The notes beneath the pieces were generated by a model. It worked only from the letters and a program-made list of their open reading frames with translations. It did not search any database and was not told where the DNA came from. Positions 57,502 to 64,000 of a stretch of 64,000 nt of DNA are shown piece after piece. The position numbers and the translations under genes are program-made. Within the stretch, counting starts at the first letter, position 1; each line of letters opens with the position of its first letter. The stretch comes from Acidovorax sp. CF316. Lineage in GTDB: Bacteria > Pseudomonadota > Gammaproteobacteria > Burkholderiales > Burkholderiaceae_C. The stretch is from assembly GCF_000276605.1 (NCBI RefSeq), contig NZ_AKJX01000020.1:1-64000 (forward strand). The letters run 5' to 3'.

Positions 57502-58638
57502 ATGACCATCCCCTCCACTGCCCTGCAACTGCGCTCGCTCGTGCAGCCCGACGGCACGCTGCAGATCAGCCTCGAACCGACGCCCGTGCCCACACCGGGG
57601 CCCGATGAGGTGCTGGTGCAGATCCAGGCCACGCCGATCAACCCATCGGACATCGGCCTGCTGTTCGGGCCGGCCGATCTGTCTACCGTGCAGGTGGCTG
57701 GCAGCGCCGGGCGGCCCGTGGTGACCGCCCGCATCCCCGAGCGCGCCATGCCCGGCATGGCCGCGCGCCTGGGGCAGAGCATGCCCGTGGGCAACGAAGG
57801 CACGGGCCTGGTGGTCGCAGCCGGCTCGTCTCCAGCAGCCCAGGCGCTGCTCGGGCGCACGGTGGCGCTGATCGGCGGGGCCATGTACGCGCAGTACCGG
57901 GCCATGCCTGCCGCGCAGTGCCTGCCGCTGCCGGCCGGCACCACGGCGGCCGAGGGGGCGTCGTGCTTCGTCAACCCCCTGACCGCGCTGGGCATGGTGG
58001 AGACCATGAAGCGCGAGGGCCACACCGCCCTGGTGCACACGGCCGCGGCCAGCAACCTGGGCCAGATGCTCAACAAGGTCTGCCAGAAGGACGGAATCGG
58101 CCTGGTCAACATCGTGCGCAAGCCCGAGCAGGCGGTGCTGCTGCGCGAGATCGGCGCCCAGTACGTCTGCGACAGCAGTTCGCCGGGCTTCATGGCCGAG
58201 CTGACCGATGCGCTGGCCGCCACGGGCGCCACCATCGCCTTCGACGCCACAGGCGGCGGCACGCTGGCCGGGCAGATTTTGCAGTGCATGGAAGCCGCCA
58301 TCAACCGCAAGGCCACGGAGTACAGCCGCTACGGCTCTGCCGTGCACAAGCAGGTCTACCTGTACGGCCACCTGGACACGCGCCCCACCGAGATCCAGCG
58401 CAGCTTCGGCATGGCCTGGGGCGTGGGCGGCTGGCTGCTGTTCCCGTTTCTGCAGAAGATCGGCAACGACGCCGCCCAGGCCCTGCGCCAGCGCGTGGCG
58501 GCCGAGCTCAAGACCACCTTTGCCAGCCACTATGCACGCACGGTGTCGCTGGCCGGGGCACTGGGCGCCGAGACCATTGCCTTCTATGGGCCGCGCAATA
58601 CCGGGGCCAAGGTGCTGATCGATCCGTCGACGGAGTGA
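57502..58638 (+). CDS. Zinc-binding-dehydrogenase (MDR) family oxidoreductase
   Basis: A 378-residue protein. A GroES-like N-half (PTPGPDEVLVQIQATPINPSD) with GNEGTG is followed by a Rossmann half with AAASNLGQML and FDATGGGT. The usual zinc Cys/His residues are absent, so it resembles quinone-oxidoreductase or enoyl-reductase-type MDRs. GGAGA lies 5-6 nt upstream of the ATG. It follows the LysR gene by 67 bp and ends 19 bp from a convergent gene. Confidence 0.85.
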   Translation: MTIPSTALQLRSLVQPDGTLQISLEPTPVPTPGPDEVLVQIQATPINPSDIGLLFGPADLSTVQVAGSAGRPVVTARIPERAMPGMAARLGQSMPVGNEGTGLVVAAGSSPAAQALLGRTVALIGGAMYAQYRAMPAAQCLPLPAGTTAAEGASCFVNPLTALGMVETMKREGHTALVHTAAASNLGQMLNKVCQKDGIGLVNIVRKPEQAVLLREIGAQYVCDSSSPGFMAELTDALAATGATIAFDATGGGTLAGQILQCMEAAINRKATEYSRYGSAVHKQVYLYGHLDTRPTEIQRSFGMAWGVGGWLLFPFLQKIGNDAAQALRQRVAAELKTTFASHYARTVSLAGALGAETIAFYGPRNTGAKVLIDPSTE

Positions 58639-58657
58639 TCTGCTACCGGGTGGTGGA

Positions 58658-59308
58658 TCAGGCTGCGGCGGCCCTCACCAACTCCACCAGCCGTTCATGC
58701 GGCCCCAGCAGCGCATCGCCGCCCATCAGCCGCAGCGCCCCGCCCTGCCCCGTGACCACCAACTGCGGCACGCCACGCGCACCCACCGCGCGCAGCAGCG
58801 CCTGGGCGTGGGCCACGCGCTCGGCCGCGGCGCGGTGCAGCGCGGCGTCGGGCGCCCGGGCCAGTGCGGCCGCGTCGGCCAGGCCCAGGGCGGCAAGCAC
58901 CTCGGCCAGCACCGCCGCATCGGCCGTGTCGCGGCCATCGACGTAGCGGGCGCGCTGCAAGGCATGCAGTGCTTCGAGTTCACGGCCCGGTGCGGTCTGG
59001 GCCACGGCGGTGAGCGCCAAGGTGGCAGGGCCGGAGTCGAAGCGGCCAGCCACGGCACCCAGGATGTTGTCGCGGTAGGCCTGGGTGAAGGGCTGGCCCG
59101 TGAGCTTTTCAATGCGCTGGTCGTTGGACCAGGCATAGGCGGCGAACTGCGCATCCATGGGCCGAGCGCCCTGCCCGGCAAACAGGCCTGATGGGGCCAA
59201 TGAAACATCCAGTCCATCCACACCCTGCAGGTGCTTCAGTGCGGGCGCGGCGGCGTAGCACCAGCCGCACAGGGGGTCGAACAGATAGGTCACCGAGATG
59301 AGGGGCAT
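58658..59308 (-). CDS. DsbA-family thioredoxin-fold protein
   Basis: A 216-residue protein without a signal peptide. The active-site CGWC is at 14-17 directly after the first strand, and GARGVPQLVV holds the cis-Pro loop. It belongs to the FrnE/2-hydroxychromene-isomerase-like DsbA group, thought to act in the cytoplasm. It follows a small TPR-like gene by 3 bases. Confidence 0.87.
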   Translation of the reverse strand: MPLISVTYLFDPLCGWCYAAAPALKHLQGVDGLDVSLAPSGLFAGQGARPMDAQFAAYAWSNDQRIEKLTGQPFTQAYRDNILGAVAGRFDSGPATLALTAVAQTAPGRELEALHALQRARYVDGRDTADAAVLAEVLAALGLADAAALARAPDAALHRAAAERVAHAQALLRAVGARGVPQLVVTGQGGALRLMGGDALLGPHERLVELVRAAAA

Positions 59309-59311
59309 GGG

Positions 59312-59590
59312 TCAGGGTCTTTCAGATTCGGAATCAAGCGGCGGCAAGGATTGGGCGAGCGCGGCTTCGAACAGCGCCAGCTCTTCCGACAGCGTGCCAC
59401 GGCTGCGAAAGCGGCGGTTGGCCCGGTCGTACCAGTTCTCGGCGTCCTCCAGGTCGCCCTCCTGCACATGCAGGATGCCGTGCAGCCAGGCTGCCAGCTG
59501 GGAGCCGTCGTGTTGGACCAGGTCGTGCGCGGCATCCCAGCGCCCGGCGCGCAGGTGCTGCAGCACTTGCTGCATGGGATGTGTTGGCAC
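59312..59590 (-). CDS. Small TPR-like protein
   Basis: A 92-residue helical protein with one or two TPR-like repeats (LAAWLHGILHVQEGDLEDAENWYDRA). A GTG start at 59590 is preferred because AAAGGA lies 8 nt upstream; the ATG at 59575 is the alternative. It is joined to the DsbA-family gene. Function unknown. Confidence 0.6.
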   Translation of the reverse strand: MPTHPMQQVLQHLRAGRWDAAHDLVQHDGSQLAAWLHGILHVQEGDLEDAENWYDRANRRFRSRGTLSEELALFEAALAQSLPPLDSESERP

Positions 59591-59670
59591 GATCTGGGTC
59601 CTTTCGATGGTCGGATGGTTGGTTGGCAAGGCGCCAGGTCACACAGAAGCCTGCCCGCCCCGCCCTCCAA

Positions 59671-60537
59671 TTACCACTTCATGTCGCCTTTGTTGACCTT
59701 GGCACCGATGTCCAGAGACAGGCCCATAGGGGCGGCCGGGTAGGCCTTCTTCATCGCTTCGATCAGCTCGGCGCTGGTCTTGGTGGTGGCAGCATTCTTC
59801 TCGAAGGCCTGCAGGTAGCCCTTGGTGTACGTCACATTGGCAGGGGTCAGCGCGGTGCCGGCCCCCATGTGGCCGGGCACCACCACGGTGGGCTGCAGCG
59901 CGACCATCTCGTCGAGCTGGGCCACCCAGGCGCTGCGCTCGGCCACGGTCTGGGTGTCGGCGGTCCACACGTGGATGTTGGTGCCGAACACGCCGATGTT
60001 GCCGACCACGGCCTTGGCCGAGGGGATCCAGGCATACGGGCGGTGCGCCAGCAGGCCCGTGGTGCCGCGGATCTCCACCACCTGGCCGTCCAGCGTGAGG
60101 GTGTTGCCGGCGATGGCCTTGGGCAGCACGGGCGTGCGCGGTGCGTTGGCGCCCATCTTGGGGCCCCAGAAGGCCAGCTTGCCCTGGAGCTTGGCGTTGA
60201 TCTTCTCCAGCACGGCGGGCGTGGTCACCACCTCGGCCTGGGGGAAGATCTCCTTGAGCGTTTCCACGCCGAAGTAGTAGTCGGGGTCGGCCTGGCTCAC
60301 GTAGATGGTCTTCAAGGCCTTGCCGCTGTCGAGCACGTTGGCGGCGATGCGCAGCGCGTCGGCGCGGGTGAAGCCGGCGTCGATGACCATGGCTTCCTTC
60401 TCGCCATAGACCAGGGTGGAGTTGACGTTGAAGCTGTTGCCATCGGCGTTGTAGACCTTGAGCTGCAGAGGCTCGGCGGCGTGGGCGCCGGCAAAGGCGA
60501 CGGACAGGGTGGCAGCGAGGACAGCGGTGCGGAACAT
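59671..60537 (-). CDS. Secreted MBL-fold (Vmh-like) protein lacking usual metal ligands
   Basis: A 288-residue exported protein. The signal peptide ends at AHA (about 20). The MBL fold is clear (MVIDAGFTRADALRIAANVL, VVVPGHMG), but the metal motif HxHxDH is SQADPDYYFG (81-90), and the later conserved His is replaced by Thr in RGTTG. Only His223 of PGH remains. It may be a binding protein or use another chemistry. It is divergent from a LysR gene with a palindromic site between them. Confidence 0.75.
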   Translation of the reverse strand: MFRTAVLAATLSVAFAGAHAAEPLQLKVYNADGNSFNVNSTLVYGEKEAMVIDAGFTRADALRIAANVLDSGKALKTIYVSQADPDYYFGVETLKEIFPQAEVVTTPAVLEKINAKLQGKLAFWGPKMGANAPRTPVLPKAIAGNTLTLDGQVVEIRGTTGLLAHRPYAWIPSAKAVVGNIGVFGTNIHVWTADTQTVAERSAWVAQLDEMVALQPTVVVPGHMGAGTALTPANVTYTKGYLQAFEKNAATTKTSAELIEAMKKAYPAAPMGLSLDIGAKVNKGDMKW

Positions 60538-60619
60538 GCGGATTCTCCAGGTGGTTTCAGTTGGAATGGCTGCAGTTTATTTGCGCCAATCGATCCAATA
60601 AACCCCATAAAATGCGCAT

Positions 60620-60634
60620 ATTTGTTGCACAAAT
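60620..60634. promoter_or_regulatory. LysR-type operator between the MBL-fold gene and lysR
   Basis: ATTTGTTGCACAAAT is a perfect 6-bp inverted repeat with a 3-base centre and a T-N11-A core, nine bp upstream of the LysR start codon and about 80 bp from the divergent gene. Confidence 0.65.
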
Positions 60635-60643
60635 AGATCAAAT

Positions 60644-61564
60644 ATGGACCGCCTGACCGCCATGCGCGTGTTTGTGGAAGTGGCCACCAGCGGCAGCTTC
60701 AGCGCCACGGCCGACCGGCTGGAAATGTCGCGCGCCATGGTCACGCGCTATGTGGGCGAGATGGAGCAATGGCTGCAGGCCCGCCTGCTGCAGCGCACCA
60801 CCCGCAGCGTGACGCTGACCGATGCCGGCGAGCAGGCATTGCGCCGCTGCCAGCAGATGCTGGCGCTGGCAGAAGACATCGAGGAAGAGACCAGCGCCAC
60901 GGCCGAGGGCGCCGAGGGTGGCCTTCGCGGCCAGTTGCGGCTGACCTGCAGCGTCTCGTTCGCCTACGCCCAACTGGGCGCGGCGATCACCGACTTCCTG
61001 GCGCTGCACCCCCTGCTCAAGATCGACCTCGATGCCAGCGAAGGCGCGCTCAACCTGGTGGAGCGGCGCATCGACCTGGCCATCCGCATCAGCAGCGGGC
61101 CCGACCCGATGCTGATCGCCCGGCCGCTGGCGCGCTGCGACTCGGTGCTGGTGGCCTCGCCCGCCTACCTGGCGCGCCATGGCGTGCCAGTGCAGCCGGC
61201 GGACCTGGAACGCCACCGCTGCCTGAGCTATGCCAATTTCGGCAAGAGCGTGTGGGAGCTCTCGCGGGACGGCCGCACCGAGCGTGTGGCCGTGTCCAGC
61301 CACTTCAGCGCCAACGAGGCCACCACCCTGCTGCGCGCCGCGCTGGCCGGCGGCGGCGTTGCGCTGCAGCCCACCTACCTGGCCAACCCGCACATTGCCA
61401 GTGGTGAGTTGCAGGCGCTGCTGCCCGGCTGGGAACTGCCGGTGATGGCGATCAACGCGCTGTACACCTCGCGCCGGCACCAGTCGCCAGCGGTGCGGGC
61501 CTTGCTCGATTTTCTCGTTGATCGGTTCGAGGGAGCCCCCTGGTCATTGGCAGACACCCCCTGA
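60644..61564 (+). CDS. LysR-family transcriptional regulator
   Basis: A 306-residue protein. The winged helix (MRVFVEVATSGSFSATADRLEMSRAMVTRYVGEMEQ-type) and a full effector domain (LRLTCSVSFAYAQLG, RCDSVLVASPAYL) mark it as a CrgA/YhjC-type LysR regulator. It probably controls the divergent MBL-fold gene. The effector is unknown. Confidence 0.9.
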   Translation: MDRLTAMRVFVEVATSGSFSATADRLEMSRAMVTRYVGEMEQWLQARLLQRTTRSVTLTDAGEQALRRCQQMLALAEDIEEETSATAEGAEGGLRGQLRLTCSVSFAYAQLGAAITDFLALHPLLKIDLDASEGALNLVERRIDLAIRISSGPDPMLIARPLARCDSVLVASPAYLARHGVPVQPADLERHRCLSYANFGKSVWELSRDGRTERVAVSSHFSANEATTLLRAALAGGGVALQPTYLANPHIASGELQALLPGWELPVMAINALYTSRRHQSPAVRALLDFLVDRFEGAPWSLADTP

Positions 61565-61665
61565 GTCGCTTCGCGCCTTCCCCCTCTCTCGACTCGCTGC
61601 GCGAGTCGGGATGGGGACGCTCCCAGCGCAGCGGGGCGGCCCTTGCGCGGGAGCACTGGCCTCAG
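61565..61665. repeat. Possible dispersed GC-rich intergenic element
   Basis: Convergent intergenic stretch with an inverted pair GACTCGC-TGC-GCGAGTC (61592-61608) and CCAGCGCAGCGGGGCGGCCC downstream. I recall similar intergenic elements recurring in Comamonadaceae genomes, often between convergent genes, but only one copy is visible here. It may act as a bidirectional transcription end. Confidence 0.4.
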
Positions 61666-61687
61666 CGGCGCCAGTTTCAACGCATGT

Positions 61688-63829
61688 TCAAGGCAAGATG
61701 ATCGTGGCCTTGGCCCGGTCGATCTGGGCCTGCGCATCGCGCGGCAGCAGCAGGCGCTGGGCCACCAGGGCGTTGGCGGCCTCGGTCACCGCGGCCACAT
61801 AGCCGGCCTGGTTGCCGTACAGCTCTTCCAGCGATACACGTCCATCACCCGCGGCCAGACGCGCGGCCCGTGTGGTGTGGAAGGGGATGTAGCCGCCCGT
61901 GAGGTTGGCCAGGTCGGTGATGCCGGGCGTGGCCACGTAGTTGAACTCGAAGCTGGTGCCCAGCGGTACACGGGCCTCCACACTCTGGATGCCGGCGCGG
62001 GTCAGGCCGGTGCGCGCATCCACCTGGGGCACCAGGATGGCGTAGTCGCGGTTCAGGTTGCGCGGGGGCAGGATGGTGGCGATGCCGGCCTCGTCCTGCG
62101 GCAGGTACTGCGGGCCAAAGTCGAACAGCGGGAAATTGTTGTGCCAGCCCAGGTAGTTGAAGTCGGGGATGGCGGTCTGCACACCGTTCACCGCCCAGGT
62201 CAGCCCCTTCATGGCCGGGAAGGCCACCTGCGCGGGGCGCACCAGCGTGCCGTCGGCCACCTTGGGCACCTGGCTGGCGGGCGGCGTGGTGCCGCGCACC
62301 ACCCAGTCCTCCAGCCCCAGGAACAGCGCGCGGAAGGTGTCGTTGAAGTGCACCACCGTGCCCGTGGGGTATGGCGCGCGGCTGGGTGCATAGCCGATGC
62401 TGGCCGTGCCGCCGGCACCGCCGTGCTGGGTGCTGGCGTAGTAGTAGATGCGCGCGTTGTCGGGCTGGGTCAGGTCCCTCAGGCCATTGGCGTCGGTCAG
62501 CACGGGCGAGCCCTGCAGCTGCCAGAACTCGGTGCCCGACAGGCCCAGGAAGAACCGGGGGCAGGTATTGGTGGCGGCGCAGCGCTTCATCACCCCGCCC
62601 TGGCGGCCGCTCACGTCGTCCATGTAGTCCTTGTCGAGCCCGCGCGGTGCCGTCTGGCCGAAGGCCGTGTGGTCGGTGCGCAGGCCCCCGCCGCCGCCGG
62701 GCACGGCAAAGCGGGTGTTGATGTGGGTCTGGCGCGCGGCCACGTGGGCGTACATGCCGTCGAACACCTTGCTGCCGTCGAGCGCCTGGTTGAAGCCCAG
62801 GTGCAGGAAGGTCTTCATGGCATTGCCCGACTGCGAAGTGCCCTGCCCCAGCGTGTGCGTGATGCGCCCGGCCACCGGGTTGGCGGTGCCGCTGGCGTCG
62901 GCCGCCTTGCTGCGGAAGAAGTGCACCGTGTCGCGCAGCGCGGCCAGGCCCACGCCCATGACCTTGGGGTCCTTGGCCACGTAGACCAGCTCGTACAGGT
63001 AGGCCGGGTCGAACCCGCCCTTGAGGCAGACGCTGGCACCATTGGGCGTGCCGGGGAAGGCATTGGCGCCCGTGGCGTCGCAGGTGGCGAACTTCCAGTC
63101 CGCAGTGGACACGGGGATGCGCGCGTCGGTCTCGTTGGCGCGGCGCGTGAGCGAATAGCCGGGCTGGGTGTTGTCCAGGCTGGCGGGCTCGTAAGGAATC
63201 ATGCTGCCGTTGAACACGCCGCCCGGCAGGGTCATCGCGGGGCTGGCGGCCGTGGGCACCAGTTCGGCGCGGTACGGGCCGGTGATGCTGGTGCCGTCCT
63301 TGTTCTTCGCCACGGGCACCGTGGCCGTGAGGCGGGCAGCCGTGCTCTTGGGCACGTCGCCCTGCCAGGCAGAGTACAGCACCACGTAGCCGCGCTCCAG
63401 GTACACGGCATCGCTGGGCGTGGCCGTGGGGTTGAGCATGGTGAGGATGTTGCCGCGGTTGGGCGCGTCGTAGCGCAGCACCCCGCTGGCCTTGGCCATG
63501 TCCTTGGGCTTGAGCATCACGAACTCGGTCCTGTACTCGGCCATGCCACGCGCATTGACCGGCGCCAGCGCCAGGTCCTGGATGATGGCGTTCTTGGGAT
63601 CGGCCGGGTCCACCTCGCCCGACAGCGTGCCCGTGAGGCGCTCGTAAGCGCCCACCGTGCCGTAGCTGCCCGGGAAGTCCTCGCGCGCAGTGATCTCGAG
63701 CTTCATGGCCGGGGCCTTGCCGGTCAGGCCGTCGTCGCTGCTGCTGCCGCCGCAGGCCGTGAGGGCCGCCGCAGCGGCTGCCGTGAGGGCCAGGGCACCG
63801 GCAGTTCTGTACAGATGGTGTTTTCTCAT
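61688..63829 (-). CDS. Large alpha/beta-hydrolase-domain lipoprotein
   Basis: A 713-residue exported lipoprotein: lipobox LTAC (Cys about 26) with a GGSSSDDG linker. The nucleophile elbow GTSQSGNAMK is near residue 333, within the alpha/beta-hydrolase domain family (PF20091-type). The start at 63829 has AGGAG about 11 nt upstream. Two pairs of cysteines suggest disulfides. Probably an outer-membrane or periplasmic esterase; substrate unknown. Positions 63830-64000 upstream show no clear promoter or gene. Confidence 0.8.
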   Translation of the reverse strand: MRKHHLYRTAGALALTAAAAAALTACGGSSSDDGLTGKAPAMKLEITAREDFPGSYGTVGAYERLTGTLSGEVDPADPKNAIIQDLALAPVNARGMAEYRTEFVMLKPKDMAKASGVLRYDAPNRGNILTMLNPTATPSDAVYLERGYVVLYSAWQGDVPKSTAARLTATVPVAKNKDGTSITGPYRAELVPTAASPAMTLPGGVFNGSMIPYEPASLDNTQPGYSLTRRANETDARIPVSTADWKFATCDATGANAFPGTPNGASVCLKGGFDPAYLYELVYVAKDPKVMGVGLAALRDTVHFFRSKAADASGTANPVAGRITHTLGQGTSQSGNAMKTFLHLGFNQALDGSKVFDGMYAHVAARQTHINTRFAVPGGGGGLRTDHTAFGQTAPRGLDKDYMDDVSGRQGGVMKRCAATNTCPRFFLGLSGTEFWQLQGSPVLTDANGLRDLTQPDNARIYYYASTQHGGAGGTASIGYAPSRAPYPTGTVVHFNDTFRALFLGLEDWVVRGTTPPASQVPKVADGTLVRPAQVAFPAMKGLTWAVNGVQTAIPDFNYLGWHNNFPLFDFGPQYLPQDEAGIATILPPRNLNRDYAILVPQVDARTGLTRAGIQSVEARVPLGTSFEFNYVATPGITDLANLTGGYIPFHTTRAARLAAGDGRVSLEELYGNQAGYVAAVTEAANALVAQRLLLPRDAQAQIDRAKATIILP

Positions 63830-64000
63830 GTCGCTTGTCTCCTTGGGTAATGGCTCTGGTGGCCAGGTTCGCGTGCTCTGTGGAAAAATCGGGCGTGGGC
63901 CAGCCTGCACGGGGGCAAGTGCTCAGGCAGGCATGGCTGCGCCCACACCGGCTGCCCAGGGGCGCAGCCGGCGGTTTGCGGGTTCAGGGCCCGGGTACGC

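Overview
This is a GC-rich, gene-dense bacterial chromosome segment, most likely from a Comamonadaceae-type betaproteobacterium (Acidovorax/Delftia/Comamonas relatives). The pointers are an orphan Bug/TctC binding protein beside a DctBD-type sensor pair, the DUF3649/PepSY/DUF3325 iron module, many LysR genes and long strings of genes with 4-base ATGA overlaps. This placement is inference from gene families, not a database result. No rRNA, tRNA, IS element, prophage or CRISPR array was seen.

Layout. 0-4.7 kb: a DctB/DctD-type two-component system divergent from a Bug-family periplasmic binding protein. The Bug gene has a near-consensus sigma-54 promoter and two upstream direct repeats, and the array ends in a strong terminator. 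4.7-7.1 kb: an inner-membrane iron-uptake module (DUF3649, PepSY, DUF3325) behind a candidate Fur box. 7.3-18.5 kb: housekeeping and accessory genes: a PAS-GAF-GGDEF diguanylate cyclase, GrpB, CopD-like and DUF4230-like proteins, an ArsB/SLC13-type transporter, an ABC exporter, an EthD-like protein, two multihaem cytochromes c, a MocR-type regulator and an unknown small protein.

18.5-38.4 kb: one unidirectional locus of 17 genes for an MSHA-like type IV pilus. It begins with three tandem paralogous pilins, continues with alignment-complex proteins (PilO/GspM-, GspL- and PilP-like), the MshL secretin, a TPR protein, the MshM/ExeA ATPase, the MshE assembly ATPase, the MshG platform protein and a coiled-coil membrane protein, and ends with five more prepilins. 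Three of those (453, 749 and 406 residues) are very large and carry long Ala-rich helical domains not expected in pilins. This is the most unusual system in the window. No prepilin peptidase or retraction ATPase is present here.

38.9-40.4 kb: a chemoreceptor gene broken by a frameshift near its 5' end. 40.5-48.2 kb: a carbohydrate operon with a ROK regulator, a complete ribose-type ABC importer, a TIM-barrel isomerase, a Gfo/Idh/MocA dehydrogenase and a hexapeptide acetyltransferase; GGYCTAA repeats lie in front of it. 48.5-51.5 kb: a secreted 5'-nucleotidase overlapping a gene for a probably inactive trypsin-like protein. 51.6-55.4 kb: small proteins including DUF6882, SUKH and Imm33-like candidates, plus an endonuclease/exonuclease/phosphatase-fold protein. 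55.5-64 kb: a DMT exporter with a divergent LysR gene, an MDR-family oxidoreductase, a DsbA-family protein, a secreted MBL-fold protein lacking most metal ligands with a divergent LysR gene, and a large alpha/beta-hydrolase lipoprotein.
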